Both the position numbers and the translations under genes were made by a program. From Aureimonas jatrophae (lineage in GTDB: Bacteria; Pseudomonadota; Alphaproteobacteria; Rhizobiales; Rhizobiaceae), in NCBI RefSeq assembly GCF_900104035.1, contig NZ_FNIT01000001.1:248001-312000 (forward strand): DNA of 64,000 bases. The letters are read 5' to 3'. Below the pieces are notes generated by a model. That model did no database searches. It was not told the DNA's origin and worked only from the letters and a program-made list of their open reading frames with translations. Below, piece by piece: positions 50,595 through 59,483 of the stretch. Within the stretch, counting starts at the first letter, position 1; every line of letters begins with the position of its first letter.

Positions 50595-52094
50595 ATGTTC
50601 ACATCCGCCAACTGGCGCGCCGCACCGTTCGGCACGCGAGCCGAATGGTTCGGCAACGTCCGGGGAGACCTTCTCTCCGGCCTCGTGGTCGCGCTGGCTC
50701 TTATTCCCGAAGCCATCGCCTTCTCGATCATCGCGGGCGTCGACCCGCAGGTCGGCCTCTACGCCTCCTTTTCGATCGCTGTCCTGATTTCGATCTTCGG
50801 CGGGCGGCCCGGCATGATCTCGGCCGCGACCGCCGCGACCGCGGTCCTCATGGTCACGCTGGTTCGCGACCACGGCCTTCAATATCTCTTCGCCGCGACG
50901 ATCCTAGCCGGCATCATCCAGGTCGCCGCCGGTTTCCTGCGGCTCGGCGATCTCATGCGCTTCGTGTCGCGCTCCGTCATGACGGGCTTCGTCAATGCGC
51001 TCGCGATCCTGATCTTCCTCGCGCAGCTGCCCGAGCTGATCGGTGTGCCGTCGATGACCTACGTCCTGCTCGCCGGGGCGCTCGCCATCATCTACCTCCT
51101 GCCGCGCGTCACCACTGCCGTGCCGTCGCCGTTGGTCGCGATTGTCGCGATCACCGCCGTCGCGCTGGCCTTCGGCATCGACGTGCGGACGGTCGGCGAC
51201 ATGGGCCAGCTGCCCTCCAGCCTGCCGACCTTCTTCCTGCCCGACGTGCCGCTGAGCTTCGAGACGCTGCGCATCATCGCGCCCTATTCGATCGGCATCG
51301 CCATGGTCGGCCTTCTGGAGTCGCTGATGACCGCGCAGGTCGTCGACGACCTGACCGATACCGGCTCCGACAAGAATCGCGAATGCGTCGGTCAGGGCAT
51401 CGCCAACTTCGTGACCGGCTTCTTCGGCGGCATGGCGGGCTGCGCCATGATCGGCCAGTCCGGCATCAACATCCGATCCGGCGGGCGCGGGCGCCTCAGC
51501 TGCTTCTTCGCGGGCGTGATGCTGCTATTCCTGATCGTGGGCTTGAGCGACTGGGTCGCCGTGATCCCGATGCCGGCCCTCGTCGCCGTCATGATCATGG
51601 TCTCGATCGGCACGTTCGACTGGGGCTCGATCCGCAGCCTCGTGACCCATCCCCGACGGTCCTCGGTCGTGATGCTGGCGGTGGTGATCATCGTCGTCTG
51701 GACCCACAACCTCGCGCTCGGCGTCTTTGCGGGCGTCCTGCTGTCGGGCCTGTTCTTCGCCTCGAAGATCGCGCAGATCTTCGCGGTCACCTCACGGCGC
51801 GAGGGCGACACGCGCACCTACACGGTCGAGGGCCAAGTCTTCTTCGCCTCGGCCGGAAAGTTCGTCGACAGCTTCGACACGCGCGAGCCGGTCGCTCACG
51901 TCGTGATCGATGTGACCCGCGCCCATATCTGGGATCTCACCGGCGTCGGCGCGCTCGACAAGGTGGCACTACGTTTCCGTAAGGCCGGCGTCGAGACCGA
52001 GGTCGTCGGCCTCAACGAGGCGTCGCGGACGATCGTCGACAAGCTCAGCATCCGCAACCGTGCCGACGCGCTGGAGCTGTCGTCCGGGCATTGA
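50595..52094 (+). CDS. SulP-family anion transporter with STAS domain
   Basis: A 499-residue inner-membrane transporter. The SulP core (about 15-390) opens with [58 protein letters not shown] and ALIGQSG-like [18 protein letters not shown] are conserved. A STAS domain (about 415-490) ends the protein ([21 protein letters not shown]). Substrates in the family include sulfate, bicarbonate and dicarboxylates. The one here cannot be chosen. The start at 50595 fits the family; the frame upstream looks non-coding. Confidence 0.9.
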   Translation: MFTSANWRAAPFGTRAEWFGNVRGDLLSGLVVALALIPEAIAFSIIAGVDPQVGLYASFSIAVLISIFGGRPGMISAATAATAVLMVTLVRDHGLQYLFAATILAGIIQVAAGFLRLGDLMRFVSRSVMTGFVNALAILIFLAQLPELIGVPSMTYVLLAGALAIIYLLPRVTTAVPSPLVAIVAITAVALAFGIDVRTVGDMGQLPSSLPTFFLPDVPLSFETLRIIAPYSIGIAMVGLLESLMTAQVVDDLTDTGSDKNRECVGQGIANFVTGFFGGMAGCAMIGQSGINIRSGGRGRLSCFFAGVMLLFLIVGLSDWVAVIPMPALVAVMIMVSIGTFDWGSIRSLVTHPRRSSVVMLAVVIIVVWTHNLALGVFAGVLLSGLFFASKIAQIFAVTSRREGDTRTYTVEGQVFFASAGKFVDSFDTREPVAHVVIDVTRAHIWDLTGVGALDKVALRFRKAGVETEVVGLNEASRTIVDKLSIRNRADALELSSGH

Positions 52095-52144
52095 GGCGCG
52101 CCGGGCGGGCTTGGCGGCCCGCGCGTCGCGGATCATAAGGCGTC

Positions 52145-53305
52145 ATGCCCATGCGCCCCTGGATCCTCGGTCCCGTCCCCATCGCCGTCAGCTGGCGGGA
52201 GCGCCTGCGCTCCGCGCTTGGCGCCTCCGTCGGCATTCTCGGAACGGGTCTCGTCTGCACGCTCGCCCTCGGGTCCGCGCCGTCGCTACCCGCGCTGATC
52301 GCGCCGATGGGCGCCTCGGCGGTGCTCCTCTTCGCCGTGCCCGCCAGTCCGCTCGCCCAACCGCGTTCGATTCTCGGCGGAAACCTCGTCGCCGCGATCG
52401 TCGGCGTGGCCTCGGCACAGCTCGTGCCCGATCCGCTCGCGGCGGCGACGCTGGCGATCGGCGTCTCGATCGCGATCATGATGTCGCTGCAATGCCTCCA
52501 TCCGCCGAGCGGCGCGATCGCGCTGACGGCGGTGCTCGGCGGCCCCGCGATCCGGGACCTTGGATTCGGTTTCGTGGTCTGGCCGGTGGCTGCGAACTCG
52601 CTTCTCCTGCTCCTCGTCGCGGTCGCCTACAACCGTCTGGCCGGGCGCTCCTATCCGCACCGTCCCGCGATCGCAGCGCCCGCGCGCCAGACGCGCGACG
52701 TGCCGGCCGAGGGACGCGTCGGCATCACGTCGGCCGATCTCGACGCGGTTCTCTCCGAGTACGACGCGCTCCTCGACATCAGTCGCGGTGATCTGGAGGG
52801 CATCCTGCGACAGGCGCAGCTGCGTGCCTTCGGGCGCCATGTCGGCCGCGCGACCTGCGCCACGATCATGTCGCGCGACGTCGTCGCCGTCGCGCCCGAC
52901 GCCTCGATCCGCGAGGCCTTCGACCTCATCCGTACACATCACATCAAGGCGCTGCCGGTCACCGGCGACGATGCGCGCGTGGTCGGCATCGTCACGCAGA
53001 CCGATCTGCTCGATAAGGCGGCCTGGGGCGCGAAGGGTCCGAGGCTTGGATTGAGGCACCGTCTGTCGTTGGCCGCGACGCGCGGCCGCGCACCCAACGG
53101 CAGCATCGCGGACATCATGACCGCCCCGGTGCGCACCACCACGCCCGACGCGCGACTCGCCGACATCGTGCGCATCATGGCGGGAGCCGGCCTGCATCAT
53201 CTGCCGGTCGTTGAGTCGGACGGACGGCTGGCCGGCATCGTCTCGCAGTCCGATCTCATCGTGGCGCTGCTCGCCGAGCGCAGTCTGGAGGGTGCGCCCG
53301 CCTGA
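52145..53305 (+). CDS. HPP-family membrane protein with two CBS domains
   Basis: A 386-residue protein. The HPP region (about 15-165) has four to five helices and the eponymous HPP in SLQCLHPPSGAIALTAVLGG. Two CBS domains follow (about 240-290, ATCATIMSRDVVAVAPDASIREAFDLI, and about 320-380, IADIMTAPVRTTTPDARLADIV). HPP proteins are linked to nitrite or other anion transport in plants and cyanobacteria. CBS pairs bind adenine nucleotides and could gate activity. It lies 50 bases after the SulP gene. Confidence 0.9.
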   Translation: MPMRPWILGPVPIAVSWRERLRSALGASVGILGTGLVCTLALGSAPSLPALIAPMGASAVLLFAVPASPLAQPRSILGGNLVAAIVGVASAQLVPDPLAAATLAIGVSIAIMMSLQCLHPPSGAIALTAVLGGPAIRDLGFGFVVWPVAANSLLLLLVAVAYNRLAGRSYPHRPAIAAPARQTRDVPAEGRVGITSADLDAVLSEYDALLDISRGDLEGILRQAQLRAFGRHVGRATCATIMSRDVVAVAPDASIREAFDLIRTHHIKALPVTGDDARVVGIVTQTDLLDKAAWGAKGPRLGLRHRLSLAATRGRAPNGSIADIMTAPVRTTTPDARLADIVRIMAGAGLHHLPVVESDGRLAGIVSQSDLIVALLAERSLEGAPA

Positions 53306-53309
53306 GACC

Positions 53310-55871
53310 TCAGGTCAGGTAGTTCGAGCGGTAGCGGCTGGCCTCGCCCAGCGCGCGGATGATGAGGTCCTGCTCCATCGCCTCCTGCAGAACGTCGTCG
53401 CGCGCCTCGCCGTCGACGCGCTCGCGCCCCGCCTCCAGCATGATCGGAACGGCGAGCGGCGAAATCTCGGCCAGATCGCGGTGCAGGATATGCCGCTTGA
53501 TGCGGGCGAGAAGGTCCGACACGCGCTTGACGTCGAGAAGGCCGGTCGCCGCGTCCGCCCAGGTCGCGCGCAGGAGGATGTGGTCGGGCTCGTGCTGGCG
53601 CAGGACGTCGTAGACAAGGTCCGACGAGACCGTCATCTGCCGCCCGGTCTTCTCGCGCCCGGGATGGTTCTTGGTGACGAGCCCGGCGATCACCGCGCAT
53701 TGCCGGAAGGTGCGCTTCAGAAGCCAGGAGTCCGCCATCCACGCTTCCAGGTCGTCGCCCAGCATGTCCTCGTCGAAGAGCTCGTCGAGCGAGAGTCGCT
53801 TCGTCCCGATCATCTCGCCCATGTCGCCCTTGCCCCAGATCGACAGGGCGTAGTCGGTCGCGACGAAGCCCAAGGGCTTGGCGCGCATGCGCTCCAGGCG
53901 GCGCGTCAGCAGCATGCCGAGCGTCTGGTGGGCGAGCCGGCCCTCGAACGGGTAGGCCACCATGAAGAAGCGGTTGCCGTTCGGAAAGGTCTCGATCAGG
54001 AGGTCGTTCGGCCCCGGGATGCTCGACTTGCGCGCCTGGATCTCCAGCCAGTCGTGCACCTGGGGCGGCAGGGCGTCCCATTGCTTCGGGTCGGCCAGCA
54101 TCTCGCGCACGCGCGCTGCGAGAAATGTCGTCAGCGGAAACTTCTGGCCGCCGTAGTAGGGCACCTTCGCCTCGTCGCCTTTAGCCTTGGTGACGAGGCA
54201 TTCCATCTCGTGGATGCCCTCGAAGCGCAGCACCTGGCCGGAGAACAGGAACGTGTCGCCTGCAGCCAGGGTCTCCAGAAAGTTCTCCTCGATCTTGCCG
54301 AGCACCGGTCCGCCGCGGCTCATGCCGGAGCGCGTCTTGGCGCGGATCAAACGCACGAGCAGCGTCTCGGACTCGATGATCGTCCCGGCGTTCATCCGGT
54401 AGCCCTGCGCCACGCTCGGATGGGTGATGCGCCAGGTGCCGTCCTCGGTCAGCCGGATCTTGGCGTATCGCTCGTAGACGCGCAGCGCATAGCCGCCGGT
54501 CGCCACGAAGTCGACGACCTGGTCGAAGGTCGTGCGGTCCATATCGCGGTAGACGCTGGCGCTCGTCACCTCGGCATAGAGGTCGTCCGCGCGGAAGGGC
54601 TCGGCACAGGCCATGCCGAGCACGTGCTGCGCGAGAACGTCGAGGCAGCCCTCGCGCATCGGCGGGGAATCCTGCGCGCCGAGATAGTTGGCGTCGAGCG
54701 CCGCCTGGCACTCCATGACCTCGAAGCGGTTGGCCGGCACGAGGATCGCCTTCGAGGGCTCGTCCATGCGGTGATTGGCCCGGCCGATCCGCTGTGCCAG
54801 GCGGGAGGCGCCCTTTGGCGCGCCGACATGCACCACAAGATCGACGTCGCCCCAGTCGATGCCGAGGTCCAGCGTCGAGGTTGCCACCACGGCGCGCAGT
54901 TCGTTGGCGGCCATGGCAGCTTCGACGCGGCGGCGCTGGGACACGTCGAGCGAACCGTGGTGGAGCGCGATCGGCAGCGTGTCCTCGTTGATGCGCCAGA
55001 GCTCCTGGAACAGGAGTTCGGCCTGAGAGCGTGTGTTGACGAAGAGAAGCGTCGTCTTGTGCGCTTGGATCGCCTCGTAGATCTCGGGCATGGCGTAGCG
55101 CGCCATGTGACCCTGCCAGGGCACGCGCTCCTTGGACTTCAGGATCGTGATCTCGGGCTTGGCGCCGCCCTCGACCGTCACGAGGTCGGCCTGATGCCGG
55201 TGGTCGGGCTCCTGCGCGACCAGCCACTCGCAGAGTTCGGCCGGGTCGGTAACGGTGGCCGAGAGGCCGATCGTGCGAAGGCCCGGCGCGTGCTTACGCA
55301 GGCGCGCAAGACCGAGCGCCAGGAGGTGGCCGCGCTTGGATGCGACCAGCGAGTGGAGCTCGTCGAAGATCACGGTCGACAGGTCACCGAAGAAGTCGGC
55401 GGCGTCGGCATGGCTGAGGAGGAGCGCCAGCTGCTCGGGCGTCGTCAGAAGGATGTCGGGCGGGCTGGCCTTCTGGCGCTGCCGGCGCGAGGCGGACGTG
55501 TCGCCGGTGCGTGCCTCCATCTTGATGCGCAGCCCCATCTCCTCGACGGGCATGGTGAGGTTGCGCTGGATGTCGGTGGCGAGCGCCTTGAGGGGCGAGA
55601 TGTAGAGCGTATGGACGCCGGGCAGCCGCGTGCCGGGACGGTGCTTCGGTCGCCGCGACAGGTCCACCAGCGAGGGCAGGAAACCGGCCAGCGTCTTGCC
55701 CGCGCCGGTCGGCGCGATCAGAAGGGTCGAGCGGCCCGCTTCGGCACGTGCGAGGAGGTCGAGCTGGTGCGGGCGGGGGCTCCAGCCCTTCTTCGCGAAC
55801 CAGCGCAGGAAGACCTCCGGCAGGGCGAAGGTCTGGTCGGGGCTGAGGTCGGGCGGAAGCGGCGCGGTCAC
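53310..55871 (-). CDS. ligase-associated DNA damage response DEXH-box helicase (Lhr-like)
   Basis: An 853-residue superfamily 2 helicase. It starts at the GTG at 55871 with AAGGGGC upstream. Motifs seen are Q/I (LIAPTGAGKTLAGFLPSL), Ia (YISPLKALATDIQ), II (VIFDELHSL), III (GLSATVTDP), IV (TLLFVNTRSQAELLFQEL), V (VVATSTLDLGIDWGDVDLVVHVGAPKG) and VI (RLAQRIGRANHRMDEPS). A C-terminal Lhr-type domain follows. This matches the helicase of the ligase-associated repair group. Its PdeM partner is 3 kb to the left and the exonuclease is 1.7 kb to the right on the other strand. Confidence 0.92.
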   Translation of the reverse strand: MTAPLPPDLSPDQTFALPEVFLRWFAKKGWSPRPHQLDLLARAEAGRSTLLIAPTGAGKTLAGFLPSLVDLSRRPKHRPGTRLPGVHTLYISPLKALATDIQRNLTMPVEEMGLRIKMEARTGDTSASRRQRQKASPPDILLTTPEQLALLLSHADAADFFGDLSTVIFDELHSLVASKRGHLLALGLARLRKHAPGLRTIGLSATVTDPAELCEWLVAQEPDHRHQADLVTVEGGAKPEITILKSKERVPWQGHMARYAMPEIYEAIQAHKTTLLFVNTRSQAELLFQELWRINEDTLPIALHHGSLDVSQRRRVEAAMAANELRAVVATSTLDLGIDWGDVDLVVHVGAPKGASRLAQRIGRANHRMDEPSKAILVPANRFEVMECQAALDANYLGAQDSPPMREGCLDVLAQHVLGMACAEPFRADDLYAEVTSASVYRDMDRTTFDQVVDFVATGGYALRVYERYAKIRLTEDGTWRITHPSVAQGYRMNAGTIIESETLLVRLIRAKTRSGMSRGGPVLGKIEENFLETLAAGDTFLFSGQVLRFEGIHEMECLVTKAKGDEAKVPYYGGQKFPLTTFLAARVREMLADPKQWDALPPQVHDWLEIQARKSSIPGPNDLLIETFPNGNRFFMVAYPFEGRLAHQTLGMLLTRRLERMRAKPLGFVATDYALSIWGKGDMGEMIGTKRLSLDELFDEDMLGDDLEAWMADSWLLKRTFRQCAVIAGLVTKNHPGREKTGRQMTVSSDLVYDVLRQHEPDHILLRATWADAATGLLDVKRVSDLLARIKRHILHRDLAEISPLAVPIMLEAGRERVDGEARDDVLQEAMEQDLIIRALGEASRYRSNYLT

Positions 55872-55909
55872 GCCCCTTAAGGTATGGCTCTCCCGTCCTG
55901 CGCCAAGAA

Positions 55910-56599
55910 CTAGGCCGCCAGATAGCGGTCCGTGCGGTGGTTGATCGCAAGGAAGAGGTTCAGGACCACCGCGCCGACCACCGAGTAGAGGACGGCGAGC
56001 GGCGAAACGGCGGCGAACGCCGTGACGAGCACGAGAAGGTCCACCGCCATCTGCGTCAGCCCCGCCCGCCAGCCGAAGCGGTCCTGAAGATAGACGGCGA
56101 GGATGCCGACGCCGCCCGCCGACGAACGGTGGCGGAAGAGGGCAAGCAAGCCGAAGCCGATCATCAGCCCGCCGAGACAGGCGCCGACCAGCGGCTGAAC
56201 CCGCGCGAAGTCGAGGACGTTGCCGCTGAAGGCGGTGACGAGCGACAGGAGCCCGACCGCGAAGGCCGTCTTCACCGTGAAGGCCCGCCCCATGCGCCCG
56301 ACCGCCAGCACGTAGAAGGGCAGGTTGAGGCAGAAGAAGACGAGGCCGAAGTTCCAACCGGTGAGGTAGTGGACCACGAAGGCAAGACCCGCCATGCCAC
56401 CCGTAAGGAAGCCGAGATGGCCCAGGATGGCGATGCCGACCGCCGTCAGCACGACGCCGGCCAGGATGCCGAGCGCATCCTCCCACGGGGAATGGCGGGT
56501 GGCTGTCGCCGCCCAGCTGCCGAAGCGATGGGCGCGCCGCGTGGTCGCGATCTCGACGTCCTCGGCCGTGATGGTTCCCGTCTCGCCGCGTGCGTTCAA
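55910..56599 (-). CDS. YitT-family membrane protein
   Basis: A 229-residue protein with five to six membrane helices (EDALGILAGVVLTAVGIAILGHLGFLTGGMAGLAFVVHYLTGWNFGLVFFCLNLPFYVLA) as in the YitT/YczE group of unknown function. The likely start is a rare TTG at 56599, with GGAGG eight bases upstream. It overlaps the stop of the methyltransferase gene. No ATG or GTG in frame fits as well. Confidence 0.8.
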   Translation of the reverse strand: MNARGETGTITAEDVEIATTRRAHRFGSWAATATRHSPWEDALGILAGVVLTAVGIAILGHLGFLTGGMAGLAFVVHYLTGWNFGLVFFCLNLPFYVLAVGRMGRAFTVKTAFAVGLLSLVTAFSGNVLDFARVQPLVGACLGGLMIGFGLLALFRHRSSAGGVGILAVYLQDRFGWRAGLTQMAVDLLVLVTAFAAVSPLAVLYSVVGAVVLNLFLAINHRTDRYLAA

Positions 56600-57513
56600 C
56601 GCTCGGCCCTCCGTGCCGTGACGATCGCGCCCGCGACGTCGGCGCCGGCATCCTGCCGGATCACGGCGCGCTCGATCGCAACGGTCTCGAACCCGCAGGC
56701 GCCCAGAAGCCTCCAGAGATGGTCCGGCTCGTGCGCGTAGCGCAGGCTCGGACGAAGCTTGAACGGCGCGTCGCCGTCTTCCACCTCGACCGAGAAGGCG
56801 ATCGGTGAACCGAGACGGGCGGCCTCCGCGATGCGACGGAAGGCCGGTTCGAGATCGCCGAGATAGGTCAGAACGTCGGCCGCCGTGACGAGATCGAAGG
56901 GTTCCGAAGCGACGGGCTCGAGAATGTCGCCCTCGCGCAGGACGTCGTAGATCTCCTTGCGCCGCGCGCGCTCCAGCATGCGTGGCGAGAGGTCGACGCC
57001 CTCCAGCCAGCGTGTGCGCCCGCGCAACCGCTCGCCCATCAACCCCGTGCCGCAGCCAAGGTCCAGCGTGCGGGCAAAGACCTGATCGGGACCGGCTAGT
57101 CGATCGATCGCGGCGACAAGCAGATCCGGCACGCGGTATCCCAGCCGGTTCACCAGCGCCTCCTCGAAGCGCGGCGCGTACTGGTCGAACAACCCGGCCA
57201 CGAAGAGCGGCGAGGGGGCGGCCGGTACGGGTACGGCTCCGAGCGCGGCGAGTTTCAGCTCCGCGCCATAGGGATCGGCCGGATCGGCGTTGAGGATGCC
57301 TTGGAAGATGGTTCGGGCCTCGGTCTCGCGGTCCGCCTGCAGCAGGAAGCCCGCGAGCTGCATGCGTCCCGCCGTCCAATCCGGTGCGACCTCCAGCGCC
57401 TGGCGCATGAGATCGGCGGCCACCTCGAACTCGCCGCCTTGCGCATAGTCGCGCGCATGGGCGGCTCGCAGGTCGGCGATCGGGTCGCCGGAACGGTGGG
57501 GATCGTCTGCCAA
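56596..57513 (-). CDS. class I SAM-dependent methyltransferase with N-terminal TPR region
   Basis: A protein of up to 305 residues. An N-terminal tetratricopeptide-like part (about 15-90, GEFEVAADLMRQALEVAPDWTAGRMQLAGFLL) is followed by a class I methyltransferase domain. The SAM loop is TLDLGCGTGLMGERL, with WLEGVDLSPRML and FDLVTAADVLTYLGDL following. The start is placed at a TTG at 57513, since no in-frame ATG or GTG precedes the TPR part. The ribosome site there is poor. The substrate is unknown; similar TPR-methyltransferases are common in Alphaproteobacteria. Confidence 0.82.
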   Translation of the reverse strand: MADDPHRSGDPIADLRAAHARDYAQGGEFEVAADLMRQALEVAPDWTAGRMQLAGFLLQADRETEARTIFQGILNADPADPYGAELKLAALGAVPVPAAPSPLFVAGLFDQYAPRFEEALVNRLGYRVPDLLVAAIDRLAGPDQVFARTLDLGCGTGLMGERLRGRTRWLEGVDLSPRMLERARRKEIYDVLREGDILEPVASEPFDLVTAADVLTYLGDLEPAFRRIAEAARLGSPIAFSVEVEDGDAPFKLRPSLRYAHEPDHLWRLLGACGFETVAIERAVIRQDAGADVAGAIVTARRAER

Positions 57514-57615
57514 GGTGTCACGGTTCCGGTTGGGGCGGCCTCCTATGCGGCGTGTCGTGCCCTTCGCGCAAGGTGCCGCGATGCCGCCCGCTCGTGCGGC
57601 CCTATCTCATGCGGC

Positions 57616-58647
57616 ATGGCCCGCTTCGAAGACCTCCTCCGCCCGACCCCGAAGGGGCTGTATTGCCCGCCAGGCGATTTCTACATCGACCCGGTGCGCC
57701 CGGTGGACCGAGCGCTCGTCACGCATGGGCATGCCGACCACGCGCGGCCCGGCAACGCCGCGGTGCTCGCGACACCCCGCACCCTGCGCATTATGGCGCT
57801 GCGCTACGGCGAGGACTTCGCACAGACGCGTCAGGAGGCGCCCTGGGGCGAGCGGATCGACGTCAACGGCGTCGCCGTCTCCTTCCATCCGGCCGGGCAC
57901 GTTCTGGGTTCGGCGCAGATCCTGGTGGAGTGGAACGGCATGCGGATCGTGGCGTCGGGCGACTACAAACGCTCGCACGATCCGACCGCCGAGCCTTTCG
58001 AGCCCGTGCCCTGCGACGTCTTCATCACCGAGGCGACCTTCGCGCTGCCGGTCTTCCGCCATCCCGACCCGCGCACCGAGATCGCCAAGCTGATCCGCTC
58101 GACGCGCCAGTTTCCCGAGCGCGCCCATCTCGTCGGCGCCTATGCGCTCGGCAAGGCGCAGCGCGTCATCCGCATGCTGCGCGAGCAGGGCTACGACGAG
58201 CCGATCTACATCCACGGCGCGCTGCGCAAGCTCTGCGACTTCTACGAGGAGGAGGGCATCGACCTCGGCGAACTCCGCCCTGCCACGATCGCGCGCGGCA
58301 AGGATGCGGAAGGCGAGGCGAAGGCGAGCTTCGCGGGGGCCGTGGTCGTCGGCCCGCCATCGGCCTTCGCCGACAAGTGGGCGCGGCGCTTTCCCGATCC
58401 GGTGGCGTGCTTTGCCAGCGGGTGGATGCGCGTGCGCGGCCGCGCCCGCCAGCGCGGCGTCGAGCTCCCCATCATCCTGTCGGACCACTGCGACTGGGAC
58501 GAACTGATCGAGACCATCGCCGAAATCTCGCCGCAGGAGGTCTGGGTGACCCACGGGCGCGAGGAGGCGCTGGTGCGCTGGTGTTCGCTCAAGGGTGTTC
58601 GCGCCCGTCCACTCCACCTCGTCGGCTACGAGGACGAGGGCGACTAG
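57616..58647 (+). CDS. ligase-associated DNA damage response exonuclease (MBL fold)
   Basis: A 343-residue metallo-beta-lactamase/beta-CASP-type nuclease. The metal motif is THGHADHARPGN, with further ligands in PAGHVLGSAQ and VASGDYKRSHD. LVGAYALGKAQRVI and PIILSDHCDWDEL, WVTHGREE are typical of the family that travels with PdeM, the DEXH helicase and an ATP-dependent DNA ligase. It starts at the ATG at 57616 and is divergent from the methyltransferase. It converges with the SGNH hydrolase, overlapping it by four bases. The ligase partner is not in the window. Confidence 0.9.
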   Translation: MARFEDLLRPTPKGLYCPPGDFYIDPVRPVDRALVTHGHADHARPGNAAVLATPRTLRIMALRYGEDFAQTRQEAPWGERIDVNGVAVSFHPAGHVLGSAQILVEWNGMRIVASGDYKRSHDPTAEPFEPVPCDVFITEATFALPVFRHPDPRTEIAKLIRSTRQFPERAHLVGAYALGKAQRVIRMLREQGYDEPIYIHGALRKLCDFYEEEGIDLGELRPATIARGKDAEGEAKASFAGAVVVGPPSAFADKWARRFPDPVACFASGWMRVRGRARQRGVELPIILSDHCDWDELIETIAEISPQEVWVTHGREEALVRWCSLKGVRARPLHLVGYEDEGD

Positions 58648-59375
58648 GCGCCCGCCAGCCGGTCCGGCAGGATGAAGGCCGCGAGATGCCCGGCGGTATA
58701 GGCCGCGCCCTCCGCCGAGGCGTGGAAGCCGTCGCGCGAGAAGCCGGCCGGCTCGACGCGCGGCAAGGTGGTGGCCGGCACGATGCCGCGCTCGATGCAG
58801 AGCCGACGCCCGAGCCGCTCCAGAAGCGCGGCGCGCAGGGCCAGCACGCGGGCCAGGCCTCGCGGCAGCGCGGGCACGCGCAGCATGTCGACCGGCGGCG
58901 ACCACACGATGCGCGCCTCGGGCCAGCGGGCGCGAAGCGCGTAGAGAAGGGTTCCGAACGAGCGCTTGAAGCGGCGGGTCGAGTGCCAGTTCTTCACGTC
59001 GTTCGTGCCAATCGACAGGAGGATGTGCGTGAACGGCTCCTGACCGAGGTTCGGCACCACGAAGTCGCGCACCTCGGCCGAGGTCGCCGAGTTTGCGCCG
59101 CGCGACACCCAGGAGACCGCACGGCCCGACAGGACCGACAGGCGCTCGGCCAAGCGCGCGGCGAGACTGTCGTCCATGGACGAGACGCCGACGCCGGCGG
59201 CCGAGGAGTCGCCGAGAACCAGGAGCCGGATCTCGGGCTCGCCGGCCCCCAGATGCCCGTGGCAGGGACCGGGTGGGGGCGGCATGCGCTCGATCCGGCG
59301 GCGCAGGCCGAGACCCTGCCAGACATAGACCGGGTAGAGCAGCCACGACTGCACCGCCATCCTCACGCGCGTCAT
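58644..59375 (-). CDS. SGNH/GDSL hydrolase
   Basis: A 243-residue esterase-like protein. Catalytic blocks are RLLVLGDSSAAGVGV (Ser), SRGANSAT (Gly), SIGTNDVKNW (Asn) and SRDGFHASAEGA (Asp and His). The N-terminus has a hydrophobic stretch (SWLLYPVYVWQGLGL) that may anchor it in the membrane. The substrate is unknown; family members deacylate lipids, polysaccharides or peptidoglycan. Confidence 0.87.
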   Translation of the reverse strand: MTRVRMAVQSWLLYPVYVWQGLGLRRRIERMPPPPGPCHGHLGAGEPEIRLLVLGDSSAAGVGVSSMDDSLAARLAERLSVLSGRAVSWVSRGANSATSAEVRDFVVPNLGQEPFTHILLSIGTNDVKNWHSTRRFKRSFGTLLYALRARWPEARIVWSPPVDMLRVPALPRGLARVLALRAALLERLGRRLCIERGIVPATTLPRVEPAGFSRDGFHASAEGAAYTAGHLAAFILPDRLAGA

Positions 59376-59483
59376 CCTTTCTCAGAGCGCCGAACCGGCG
59401 CCTCGAACCGATCGCGTTATAGGGCGAACGCAGATGCGGCAGAAGGGCGGCGCGCGGCCGCGTGCCCCGGCTTGACGCAAACG

